Below, piece by piece: positions 44,852 through 52,464 of a stretch of DNA of 64,000 nucleotides. Under the pieces are notes generated by a model that worked only from the letters and a program-made list of their open reading frames with translations, searched no databases and was not told the origin of the DNA. How positions within the stretch are numbered: the first letter of the stretch is position 1; every line of letters begins with the position of its first letter. Where the stretch lies: assembly GCF_022606295.1 (NCBI RefSeq), contig NZ_JAHHZS010000001.1, positions 214,222 to 278,221 of the forward strand. The letters run 5' to 3'. This stretch comes from Arthrobacter bambusae (GTDB taxonomy: Bacteria > Actinomycetota > Actinomycetes > Actinomycetales > Micrococcaceae). Position numbers and translations under genes: made by a program.

Positions 44852-46047
44852 GACACAACCACCCGTCGGTGCTGTTGGTTGTGGGTAGTTGATACCCACT
44901 TCGGATCGAAGCGGTCTACAAGCTTCTTCAAGCCCTTCGACGCTGCATCGCGTGTAGTGCCCTGTAGCACCGGGATACCTCGGTTGGTGCTGAAAGGCAG
45001 CGTCCGTGAACGGGGAATCACTGTGTCGATCGGCACCCCGATGGTCGCCTCGACGTCCTGTACTGAGATTCCGCTCCTGCGATCAGCGAAGTTCAATACG
45101 GTGTGCCGGCCGGCGGGGAGAAGCTGAAGTTCCTTCAGCACGCTGAAGCATTTTCGAAGACCCCGGATACTCGGGACGTCCATGCCGCATACCCACACGC
45201 CGTCGGTGGCCAGTTCCAAAGTGGCCAGGCAGTGCTCGCCGAGCCCTGGAGCCGTGTCCACGACAACATACTTGAACTCGCTGGCCAGCTGGTTGATGAG
45301 CTGGGAGACGTGATCAGCCGTGATGTAGTCCGATTCCGCCGGTGTCCTTGGTGCGCAGAGGGCGTAAATTCCCGCTGGATGCACAGTAAGGAAGGCCTTC
45401 AGGACCATGGAATCCTGGGAGGCCGTTCCGCGGACGGCTTCAGTGATCGAGTGCTCAGGTTCGAGTAGCAACCCCGAGGCAACGTCGCCGAATTGCAGGT
45501 CAAGGTCAACGATGACGACGCCCATGGGCGCCAGCTTCCCCAATCCGATCGCCAGATTGGTTGCAACAGTCGTCTTTCCTACCCCGCCTTTGGGAGACAT
45601 AACAGCGACGACGCGTCCGCGCTCCTGGCTTGGATCCGCGGCCGGAGCCATTCCCCTACGTCGGCTGGCCGAGGCCAGACATGCGCGCTCAAGCAACACC
45701 CGGAGTTCGTTGACGTCTATTTCGGGGGTGACTACATCACGTATCCCGGAATGCATGGCTCTTAGGATGAGGTCGGGACTCGGTTCTGCAATGAGCAAAA
45801 GGCTGATCTCCGGATACTGGAGATCGAAGACAGTCGCCAGTTTCAAGGCATTCTCCGGGGTGACCCCTGGGCCGAGAATCAGGACCTCGGGTGGAGCACC
45901 ATTGAGCTGCCTAAAAACATCGTCCGGTCCGCCGGACAAGACGTCTGGAGACAAAGTCTGCAGTTCGCCATGAAGGGCACCGGCAATGGCTTGACGCACG
46001 CGGCCCTCAAAATCGCGAACAGCAGTGATGGCTACAAAGCGACTCAT
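44848..46047 (-). CDS. cpaE: Tad pilus ATPase/localisation protein CpaE/TadZ
   Basis: The protein combines an N-terminal receiver-like domain (residues 1-120, VLILGPGV and SGIRDVVTPEIDVNEL) with a ParA/MinD-type ATPase domain. The deviant Walker A is SPKGGVGKTTVATNLAIGLG and Walker B is VVIVDLDLQFGDVA. Start ATG 46047 overlaps the cpaB stop (TAATG), giving 399 residues; the longer upstream frame is unlikely. It probably positions the Tad machinery. Confidence 0.94.
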   Translation of the reverse strand: MSRFVAITAVRDFEGRVRQAIAGALHGELQTLSPDVLSGGPDDVFRQLNGAPPEVLILGPGVTPENALKLATVFDLQYPEISLLLIAEPSPDLILRAMHSGIRDVVTPEIDVNELRVLLERACLASASRRRGMAPAADPSQERGRVVAVMSPKGGVGKTTVATNLAIGLGKLAPMGVVIVDLDLQFGDVASGLLLEPEHSITEAVRGTASQDSMVLKAFLTVHPAGIYALCAPRTPAESDYITADHVSQLINQLASEFKYVVVDTAPGLGEHCLATLELATDGVWVCGMDVPSIRGLRKCFSVLKELQLLPAGRHTVLNFADRRSGISVQDVEATIGVPIDTVIPRSRTLPFSTNRGIPVLQGTTRDAASKGLKKLVDRFDPKWVSTTHNQQHRRVVVS

Positions 46048-46826
46048 TAGTACAGCCCTCCGAATGTAGTGATTGGAGGATTGCTCTTCTTGGTGGTGTC
46101 CGTTTGTTTGGCGAGCCACAGTGTCCCGAATTCGGAACTGAAGACCATCTTTGAGGCGTCTGCATCGCTCCTAGCCACCGTGACGAACGCAGAGCCATTG
46201 GGCATGGCCACTGCAGGGTCCGTCGAAGTAGAGCTCGCTTTTTGTGTTTGCGCGGGGGCCTGTTGCACAGCAGTCACGAGGACATCGTGGAAAAGGAGCC
46301 CTGTCGACTGCTTCGATCCCGCTGGTATGTTTGTGCCCGCGGGCATCGGCTCGTCGGTCTTAAACGAGCTGTAAACGGTGACTTTGTCGCCAGCCGCAAG
46401 CCGGCCACCAAGCATCCGTTCGGGTGTGAGAAGGAAGGTAACTTCGGTCATACCGTCTGGAACCGGAACGGTTCCAGGAACCAGTTCTGCGGGTGCCACC
46501 AGCCTAGAGGAAATAAGCTGCTCCCCGGGTGCCAAATTAACGGAGGTGACTTTTCCGTTCTGGTCGGTCAGCTCGTGGAGGGCGCCTGACGCAACCGCTG
46601 ACTGCGGAATCGACTTTAGCTCGACTCTGCTGCCGAGATCTTCGGCTTTTGTTCCAGCGGGGACTGCGTCCTTGACGACGAGTACACTTATGGGGTCCAT
46701 TCCTTTTGCTGCTCTGGCATCGGCACCTTGCACGTACACAACAAGTAGTACAGCTCCGACAACCGCCAACAGCAGCGCTGCGATGCCTCCCAGTAGGCGT
46801 GATTTCACTTGACTAGCTCCTTTCAA
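46047..46826 (-). CDS. cpaB: Flp pilus assembly protein CpaB/RcpC
   Basis: The 259-residue protein has one N-terminal membrane span (about residues 10-33) and an SAF domain (VLVVKDAVPAGTKAEDLGSRVELK near residue 48). It continues with the RcpC-type core (NLAPGEQLISSRLV; TEVTFLLTPERMLGGRLAAGDKV). In diderms CpaB works with the secretin; here, in a monoderm, it presumably acts outside the membrane in pilus biogenesis or wall contact. AAGGAGC precedes the start. Confidence 0.93.
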   Translation of the reverse strand: MKGASQVKSRLLGGIAALLLAVVGAVLLVVYVQGADARAAKGMDPISVLVVKDAVPAGTKAEDLGSRVELKSIPQSAVASGALHELTDQNGKVTSVNLAPGEQLISSRLVAPAELVPGTVPVPDGMTEVTFLLTPERMLGGRLAAGDKVTVYSSFKTDEPMPAGTNIPAGSKQSTGLLFHDVLVTAVQQAPAQTQKASSTSTDPAVAMPNGSAFVTVARSDADASKMVFSSEFGTLWLAKQTDTTKKSNPPITTFGGLY

Positions 46827-46866
46827 AATCCCAGATCAATTGAATTGGCTAAGCGGAGTCCAGGAT

Positions 46867-47916
46867 CTACCCCGTAAGCGCGATCACGGAGGCCCCAAAA
46901 TCGGGAAGGCCGCCGCCGATCGACATTCCCTCTTGAAGGGAAACAAAACGAGCGAAAAAGCCTTGAATACCGCGGCAGTTTCCTGTGCAGCTGGGTGCGA
47001 GAGAGTCACTGACTCCTCCCGAGCCGCTGAACTTGTAGCCCGTTACCTGGAATGCACCAAACCCCACGAGGGTGTAGGTCGCGTTGCTACCGTTCCCCGT
47101 CGCCGAGTTGAAGAGAGGAACAAGGACGGGTTTGTCCATGATCGTGGAGAGAACCGTGCTGCAGGCGGGGGCATTCGGGAAGTGATTACCGGGTTGACCG
47201 CTCACTTGTGCTGAAATGCTGATGTTCGTAGAGCAGCCCGAATTAGTAACGAGCCAGCCGAAGCCGCCGGGTTCATAGCCGTTCTGTGCTGCACAGCCCG
47301 GATACGTGGGCGCGTTCGTGTCGTAACGCATCAGGATATGGGTCGGCACTGGATCGCCGGTGAAATTCCCGGTGGATTGCAGTGACGCTAACTGACTGGG
47401 CGTGAGGTACTTCTCGAAGACACACTCGCTCATGGTCCAGGGAAGGGTCGTGCCCGTCGAAGGTGGCCCCCAGGACGCTTGGGCTGTGGCCCGAACGTCT
47501 GCGGAATTGATTCCCAGCACTCTCGCGAAGAACAGGGAAAAGCTGTTCGAACCGGTGGTGGCATCGCGACTGTTTGTCTCGACGCGTACCGTGGTCGCCT
47601 GGGGAAAAGTGATGGAGGAAACGCCGCTTGAACCGTCGTTGGCGTTTCCGTTGGCGAGCCTTGATGCCGTCGTGGTGGGGGTCCCGCAGTCGCCGGCGGC
47701 GCAATCACCAGCGATCGCGAGCGCCGCGGCATCGGCCCCGTTTTGCAGTTGGGCCTTTTCGGCGTACAACGCGCCAACGTCAATGGCCAAAGCCGCGAAG
47801 CCGAGCAGGACCACAAGGAGGAAGGCCACTATCAGAGTCACTGCGCCTCTCTCGCTGTTATCGGAGGTCTTAGCCTTCCGATGCCCAAGGAGGTGGGTAC
47901 CTTTCAGCCGCCGCAT
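46867..47916 (-). CDS. TadG-like pilus assembly protein
   Basis: Start ATG 47916 overlaps the tadE stop by 13 bases and has GGGGTGATG just upstream; it gives 349 residues. After a short basic segment, ERGAVTLIVAFLLVVLLGFAALAIDVG is the prepilin-like TadE/TadG N-terminal helix. It is followed by EKAQLQNGADAAALAIAGDC, typical of the Flp-assembly TadE/G-like family. The long C-terminal part has six or more cysteines and Ser/Gly/Asn-rich segments, so it is probably extracellular. It may be a minor pilin or pilus-tip adhesin; the exact role is unknown. Confidence 0.85.
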   Translation of the reverse strand: MRRLKGTHLLGHRKAKTSDNSERGAVTLIVAFLLVVLLGFAALAIDVGALYAEKAQLQNGADAAALAIAGDCAAGDCGTPTTTASRLANGNANDGSSGVSSITFPQATTVRVETNSRDATTGSNSFSLFFARVLGINSADVRATAQASWGPPSTGTTLPWTMSECVFEKYLTPSQLASLQSTGNFTGDPVPTHILMRYDTNAPTYPGCAAQNGYEPGGFGWLVTNSGCSTNISISAQVSGQPGNHFPNAPACSTVLSTIMDKPVLVPLFNSATGNGSNATYTLVGFGAFQVTGYKFSGSGGVSDSLAPSCTGNCRGIQGFFARFVSLQEGMSIGGGLPDFGASVIALTG

Positions 47917-48317
47917 TTCATCACCCCGACTCCAGTCATTGACATTGGGAAGATTCCCGGCATTCCGAAGAGCCCGCCATTCAGGAAACCCGTCAGTGAC
48001 GGAAGAGAGACCCTGGTCGTAACCGTGACGTCGGAAGTCGGTGAGCAACTTCCAACATTGCTGGTGACTGTCATCCCCAGGCCACTGAGCGTCGGTGCGG
48101 CCCTTTGTGCCGTGCCGGTGACGTCCAGACCGGAGTCCTGATAGTGGATGGCGGCATTTCTCGCGCCCTCCCTTGCCGCTTCCGTCAGGGAAACCTGAAC
48201 GTTCAGCACCCGACCAAATTCAATGATTCCGATCAGAATCAGCAGCAGCAGGGGGAGGACAATCGCCAGTTCGACGGCTACTGCACCACGTTCTTTCTTT
48301 TTCGCTTTCAAGAACAT
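47904..48317 (-). CDS. TadE-like minor pseudopilin
   Basis: The 137-residue protein begins MFLKAKKKERGAVAVELAIV, a short basic leader, a prepilin-type junction and a hydrophobic helix with the conserved Glu. It continues with IEFGRVLNVQVSLTEAAREGARNAA, the TadE signature. The C-terminal part has two Cys. It overlaps the TadG-like gene by 13 bases. AGATGTTCTTG context provides only a weak ribosome site. Confidence 0.9.
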   Translation of the reverse strand: MFLKAKKKERGAVAVELAIVLPLLLLILIGIIEFGRVLNVQVSLTEAAREGARNAAIHYQDSGLDVTGTAQRAAPTLSGLGMTVTSNVGSCSPTSDVTVTTRVSLPSLTGFLNGGLFGMPGIFPMSMTGVGVMKCGG

Positions 48318-48383
48318 CTCCCAGAATTAGTTCCCGAATAAGGATGTTCGCCCAGCTTCAAGGTGGACTTTTGTGTTAAGCGG

Positions 48384-48423
48384 TTTGGCTCCGGTTGCGG
48401 CTCTCACCGCAACCGGAGCCAAA
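48384..48423. other. perfect 17-bp stem-loop downstream of flp1
   Basis: Arms 48384-48400 and 48407-48423 are perfectly complementary around a 6-base loop. It lies 14 bp beyond the flp1 stop and before tadE. On the transcribed strand no T run follows, so it is more consistent with partial termination or with protecting the 3' end of a pilin mRNA. Confidence 0.8.
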
Positions 48424-48437
48424 CGATGAAATCAGAG

Positions 48438-48629
48438 CTAAAGGCTAGTTGTAACGCCCGCGAACATAGCCTTGATTGCGAGGCCCAGCGGACCAACAGC
48501 CGCCAGGACAATCACTGCGATAAGGGCGACCATGATGCCGTACTCCACCATCGTCGCTCCCTTCTCGGAGTTGAACCGCTCCTTGACGCCGGCGATGAAT
48601 GAGACAACGGAGAGCATGAGAGTTGACAT
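48438..48629 (-). CDS. Flp-type major pilin 1
   Basis: The 63-residue prepilin has a 20-25 residue positively charged leader and the cleavage motif SEKGATMVEYGIM, with cleavage expected after Gly and Glu at +5 of the mature chain. A hydrophobic helix, VALIAVIVLAAVGPLG, follows. ATG 48629 is supported by GGGAAGG upstream and by the paralogue; a longer frame to 48743 runs into the promoter. It matches Flp pilin 2 at 53 of 63 positions by direct comparison. It is the pilin next to the assembly genes. Confidence 0.93.
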   Translation of the reverse strand: MSTLMLSVVSFIAGVKERFNSEKGATMVEYGIMVALIAVIVLAAVGPLGLAIKAMFAGVTTSL

Positions 48630-48717
48630 TGGATGAACCTTCCCAGATAAGTGAATTTTTCTACGAATTCCAACCGTCCACATATTCCGTTTGACGGTTT
48701 CGGTTTTCGTTAGGACA

Positions 48718-48837
48718 AGAATTGCGTGTGGGTGGGTTAACAAACAATGCGTAGTGGTACTCGACTTTTCGGGGGCGATTTGCGCGAACTACTCGCAAGT
48801 GGGGCCCGAGTACTCGGTTTTTCTGGCTAAGTACTAC
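48718..48837 (-). promoter_or_regulatory. flp1 promoter with four phased TACTCG-like boxes
   Basis: On the minus strand TTGTTT (48747-48742), an 18-bp spacer and AATTCT (48723-48718) form a promoter conserved in the flp2 leader. Upstream lie four boxes, written on the plus strand: TACTCG 48758-48763, TACTCG 48790-48795, TACTCG 48811-48816, TACTAC 48832-48837. Start-to-start distances are 32, 21 and 21 bp. Confidence 0.6.
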
Positions 48838-48869
48838 TCAAGCTACGAGGCGGCAGTGGCCTGTGGGCG

Positions 48870-49204
48870 TCAAGGGAAGCCTGCGAAAATTGTGAGCATG
48901 ACAGATACGAGGAGTGCCACCCCAATTGCTGCGGAGAACGTGGGTGCCGGTCCGTGAACCACCGGCGAGGCTTGGTTCCGCGCTGCAACTGCAACAGCCG
49001 GATCGTCATTACCTACCCACCACAAAGCCGATCGGTCCCCTGTAGCCCAGTTGGGTCCAACCCAAGTAGCCCAAGTACATCTTCGAGTGGTGCTGAGGGG
49101 CCTCGCACAGCCCTTCCGAGGCTGCCCCGAGAAATTGATCGGAGAAAAATGACCCCAAAGATCAAAATGACGCCGCCGGCGGCCGCGCGAAGCATAGAAA
49201 GCTG
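48870..49204 (-). pseudogene. decayed copy of the A24 prepilin peptidase gene
   Basis: The C-terminal half of the intact peptidase (50376-51029) aligns here across two frames. LRAAAGGVILIFGVIFL matches LRAAVGGGILFLGYLIL; YLGYLGWTQL is preserved in another frame and runs into a stop; VHGPAP and FSAAIGVALL match the C-terminus. The GMGDVK active-site segment has been changed to unrelated residues with a one-base loss. The N-terminal half is absent. It sits upstream of flp1 exactly where the intact gene sits upstream of flp2. Confidence 0.85.
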
Positions 49205-49925
49205 GATGAACATCGGCAACCACGTCGCCGCTATCCGCTCTGAGCCTTTATCCCGCTGATCGACTACCCGGCTCGCGTCACCATCGCCGATGTCTCCGAC
49301 GAGCAGGACGGATCCCACCTGAGAGACGCTTACCTTCACTCGTGAATTCGGGGGCCTCGCCTACCCGGGTCAACGCGGGCACCTGGCTTTCCGCCATCGC
49401 CAGGGATGCATCCCGATCCGCAGGCTTGGCTAGTTTGGTCATGCCGTGAGCGGCGGTCGACGAAATGTCGTATGAGCGCGGCTCCGGGCCGATCGGACGA
49501 ACAATGGGTTACTCCGGAGCGTGTGGCGCTCGGCACTTTCGAGCTGATCAACCCCATTGAGCGGAGTTCCCGCGTCGGCCACGGAGCTGGGACGATACTC
49601 AACGAAGAACGCCGCCGCGGTCAGCCTGTGACGGGGATGGGCGACTTGCCACGCCGGAGCATCGGGAATAGGCAGAAAGAATTAGGGGGTTAACGCCGAA
49701 AGGGCGCTCCTTAGCCGGGGAAGCAACGGTTCAACGACCGCAATCTTTCCCAGTTCAGAGCGCCCATGTTCGGTGCGTCGCGCAATTCTTCCGAAAATTA
49801 AGACAGATCTGCGGGGTTTGCGAATTTCTGCCCGTCCTCGGACGTGGCCACTGTGTGCCCAAAGATCGTTTCAGCGCGCGCTCTTGCCGAAAGCAATAAG
49901 TCTCGACAAGCAATGAAGTGGCCGC
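49205..49925. other. 720-bp region without a recognisable gene
   Basis: Short frames exist on both strands (for example 49336-49602 minus and 49406-49693 plus), but none has a ribosome site, recognisable motif or convincing composition. A small inverted repeat, GGGCGCTC (49702-49709) with GAGCGCCC (49758-49765), is the only structure I see. It separates the decayed peptidase from flp2 and may be the relic of the duplication or of a lost element. Confidence 0.5.
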
Positions 49926-50117
49926 CTATACGCTGGCAGTGACTCCTGTGAATATTCCAGCGATTGCCTGCCCCAACGGACCGACGGCTGCCAGGACGAT
50001 CACCGCGATAAGGGCGACCATGATGCCGTACTCCACCATCGTCGCCCCCTTCTCGGAAGTGAACCGTTCCTTGACACCGGCGATGAATGAAACAACGGAG
50101 AACATGAAAGTGGACAT
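49926..50117 (-). CDS. Flp-type major pilin 2
   Basis: The 63-residue prepilin is a close paralogue of Flp pilin 1. The leader, SEKGATMVEYGIM processing site and hydrophobic helix are unchanged. Most of the ten differences are in the last 14 residues (PLGQAIAGIFTGVTASV), with two Leu-to-Phe changes in the leader. GGGGAAGG precedes the ATG. It lies directly downstream of the intact prepilin peptidase. Confidence 0.93.
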   Translation of the reverse strand: MSTFMFSVVSFIAGVKERFTSEKGATMVEYGIMVALIAVIVLAAVGPLGQAIAGIFTGVTASV

Positions 50118-50203
50118 TGTAAAACCTTCCCCAGATAAGTGAATTTTCTTACGAGTCCCTGCCGCTCACATACCCCGTCCGGCGGTTGGATCTCGCTAGG
50201 ACA

Positions 50204-50321
50204 AGAATTGCCCGTGAGTGGGTTAACAAACAATGCGTGGCGTTACTCGTTTTCCGACTCCCGGACGTGGCAACTACTCGCTCGCGTGGCTGAACTACTT
50301 GGTTTTTTGGCTAACTACTAC
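50204..50321 (-). promoter_or_regulatory. flp2 promoter with four phased TACTCG-like boxes
   Basis: On the minus strand TTGTTT (50233-50228), an 18-bp spacer and AATTCT (50209-50204) repeat the flp1 promoter. The boxes on the plus strand are TACTCG 50244-50249, TACTCG 50275-50280, TACTTG 50296-50301 and TACTAC 50316-50321. Distances are 31, 21 and 20 bp. Confidence 0.6.
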
Positions 50322-50375
50322 CCCAAACCGCAGGTTGTGGTTGCGCATGAGGAGGAGCGGGTAGCCGGCGAGTGA

Positions 50376-51029
50376 CTAACCGCCAAGAAGTACCACTCCT
50401 ATTGCGGCAGCGAACATAGCCGGTCCATGAGGCACTTCTGTGGGTTTGGCTCCGCGCTTCAGGAGCAACAACAGCACCGTCATTACCCCGCCAACCACGA
50501 AGCCCAGCAGTCCCCCGTAGAACAGCTGAGTCCAGCCCAAGTAGCCCAAGTACATTCCGAGTGGCGCCGCGAGCTTCACATCGCCCATTCCGAGGCCGCC
50601 GGGGGAAATTAATCCAAGAATTAAGTATCCGAGGAACAAAATGCCACCTCCAACAGCTGCGCGAAGTAGGGCGGGCCAGTCCGGAACCAGCACAGAGGAC
50701 GTGGTTAGCAGGACGAGGCCGGCGGAAAGCAGAATCAAGACCAAGGGGTTCGGGAGTAAATGGTGGGCGACGTCCAAGCGGGACAGCTGAACCGCCAGTA
50801 CTCCTAAGAGCAGGTAAGCGGGGAGGGCAGGTGACAAGCCGAACCGGACCGTCATGAGCGCAAACAACGCGGCCGTCACCACCGCTGTCGTGATCCTCAC
50901 GGTGTAGGAGGGGAGTCCACCAAGCCGCGGCAGGGATCGGGCTATCAGAACCTCTGCCAGGGGGCTCGTGAGCAGCCCGAGGAGCCCGAGGGCGGCCACA
51001 AGCAAGGGCTGGGCGGCAGTTGCTGTCAT
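50376..51029 (-). CDS. A24 family prepilin peptidase (TadV/CpaA-like)
   Basis: This membrane aspartyl protease processes the Flp prepilins and probably the TadE/TadG pseudopilins. The 217-residue protein has about seven membrane segments. The two catalytic aspartates are in SRLDVAHHLLPNPL (near residue 85) and LGMGDVKLAAPLG (GxGD motif, near residue 151). There is no N-methylation zinc domain, as expected for the short TadV-like class. It heads the leftward Tad cluster, 258 bp before flp2, and is the only intact peptidase of the locus. Confidence 0.93.
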   Translation of the reverse strand: MTATAAQPLLVAALGLLGLLTSPLAEVLIARSLPRLGGLPSYTVRITTAVVTAALFALMTVRFGLSPALPAYLLLGVLAVQLSRLDVAHHLLPNPLVLILLSAGLVLLTTSSVLVPDWPALLRAAVGGGILFLGYLILGLISPGGLGMGDVKLAAPLGMYLGYLGWTQLFYGGLLGFVVGGVMTVLLLLLKRGAKPTEVPHGPAMFAAAIGVVLLGG

Positions 51030-51088
51030 GGCATCTCCTGGGGGGCTCGGAATGGGTCTCAGCTGTTCACGCTCGTTGCCAGCCTATT

Positions 51089-51325
51089 TTGACCCTGAAG
51101 CTCCTAGCCGCTATTGTTGATAGTCGTTGTGCGTGTCCTTTCTCGATGACACATGCCCGCTTGGGGATCCAGTTGCAGGATCGTTAACTCGACAGGCATA
51201 TCGAGACTTCGGGATGACTGGTACATAGAGCCCTCACCTCTGCTCCGGTAGCGCATACCTAGTAGGCACACGCTTCAAGCGTGCCGCCTAAAACATGAAC
51301 GCCAGAACAAGAACGAGGCAAAACC
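51089..51325 (+). promoter_or_regulatory. rplM-rpsI promoter and leader
   Basis: TTGACC (51089-51094), a 17-bp spacer and TATTGT (51112-51117) form a good promoter. The leader to rplM is about 200 nt and contains no supported gene. Confidence 0.6.
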
Positions 51326-51769
51326 GTGCGTACGTACACCCCGAAGCCCGGCGATATCAACCGCCAGTGGCACGTCATCGATGCCACCGACGTTGTCCTT
51401 GGTCGTCTTGCCAGCCAGACCGCAACACTGCTGCGCGGAAAGCACAAGCCGACCTTTGCGTCCCACATGGACATGGGCGACTTCGTCATCATTATCAACG
51501 CTGAAAAGGTTGCCCTGACCGGCGCCAAGCTGGAGCAGAAGCGCGCATACCGCCACTCCGGCTACCCGGGCGGCCTGACCTCCGTCAACTACGCGGAGCT
51601 CTTGGAATCCAACCCGGTCCGCGCCGTGGAGAAGGCCATCAAGGGCATGCTCCCGAAGAACTCCCTCGCTGCACAGCAGCTGGGCAAGCTCAAGGTTTAC
51701 CGTGGTGCAGAGCACCCCCACGCAGCCCAGCAGCCCAAGACTTTCGAAATCACCCAGGTCGCCCAGTAG
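51326..51769 (+). CDS. rplM: 50S ribosomal protein L13
   Basis: L13 is an early 50S assembly protein. The GTG start at 51326 follows ACGAGGC and gives 147 residues, [30 protein letters not shown], with the conserved [20 protein letters not shown] and [20 protein letters not shown]. It pairs with rpsI, 36 bp downstream, as in most bacteria. Confidence 0.98.
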   Translation: MRTYTPKPGDINRQWHVIDATDVVLGRLASQTATLLRGKHKPTFASHMDMGDFVIIINAEKVALTGAKLEQKRAYRHSGYPGGLTSVNYAELLESNPVRAVEKAIKGMLPKNSLAAQQLGKLKVYRGAEHPHAAQQPKTFEITQVAQ

Positions 51770-51805
51770 TCCTGGCCACCAACCAACTTTTAATCAAGGA
51801 GAATC

Positions 51806-52315
51806 GTGGCTCAGAACGAAGAACTGACCACCGAGGCCGTTGTGGCTGAGGAAAACCTGACCAGCTACACCTCGGAGAGCGGTCCTGCAGAAGCAGAAGC
51901 GCCGAAGAAAGAGCGTCCGGCACTGACCGTTTCCGGCGCCGCAGTTGGCCGTCGTAAGGAAGCCGTTGCACGGGTTCGCATCGTGCCCGGAACCGGCAAG
52001 TGGATCATCAACGGTCGCGAGCTGGCCAACTACTTCCCGAACAAGCTGCACCAGCAGGACGTCAACGAGCCCTTCAAGATCCTTGATCTTGACGGCGCTT
52101 ACGACGTCTTTGCACGTATCCACGGTGGCGGCATTTCCGGTCAGGCCGGCGCACTGCGCCTCGGCATCGCCCGTTCACTGAACGAGATCGACACCGAGAA
52201 CAACCGCGCCACCCTGAAGAAGGCCGGCTTCCTGCGTCGTGACGCACGCGTCATCGAGCGCAAGAAGGCTGGTCTCAAGAAGGCACGCAAGGCGCAGCAG
52301 TACTCCAAGCGCTAA
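51806..52315 (+). CDS. rpsI: 30S ribosomal protein S9 with an acidic N-terminal extension
   Basis: S9 reaches the P-site tRNA with its C-terminal Lys-Arg tail, present here as AQQYSKR. The GTG at 51806 follows AAGGAGAAT and gives 169 residues. About 45 N-terminal residues, rich in Glu, Ala and Thr, precede the core [24 protein letters not shown]; similar extensions occur in other actinobacteria. [19 protein letters not shown] is conserved. Confidence 0.97.
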   Translation: MAQNEELTTEAVVAEENLTSYTSESGPAEAEAPKKERPALTVSGAAVGRRKEAVARVRIVPGTGKWIINGRELANYFPNKLHQQDVNEPFKILDLDGAYDVFARIHGGGISGQAGALRLGIARSLNEIDTENNRATLKKAGFLRRDARVIERKKAGLKKARKAQQYSKR

Positions 52316-52320
52316 AAATG

Positions 52321-52450
52321 CTCTTACCCGTGGTGTTGCCGCTGGCGCGACATCACCACGGGGCCCTGAGCGCTTTTTAGCGCTCGGACCCACAAGCGCT
52401 AAACCCGCTTGCTCGAAAGCCCGTCCCGCCGTTTGGCGGGGCGGGCTTTC
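52321..52450 (+). terminator. terminator region after rpsI
   Basis: Three stems follow rpsI. The main one, GAAAGCCCGTCCCGCC (52415-52430), pairs with GGCGGGGCGGGCTTTC (52435-52450) around GTTT, a strong intrinsic terminator usable in both directions. Upstream, GAGCGCT (52368-52374) pairs with AGCGCTC (52379-52385), and CCGTGGTG pairs with CACCACGG near 52328-52361. Confidence 0.85.
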
Positions 52451-52464
52451 TTCGTACTTTGAAC

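Noticed and set aside
48629..48743. N-terminal extension of Flp pilin 1
   Set aside because: The extension would run through the conserved promoter, and the paralogue starts at the equivalent of 48629 with the same ribosome site.
49336..49602. Possible gene in the orphan Tad spacer
   Set aside because: No ribosome site, no family resemblance, and an equally long frame on the opposite strand; not called.
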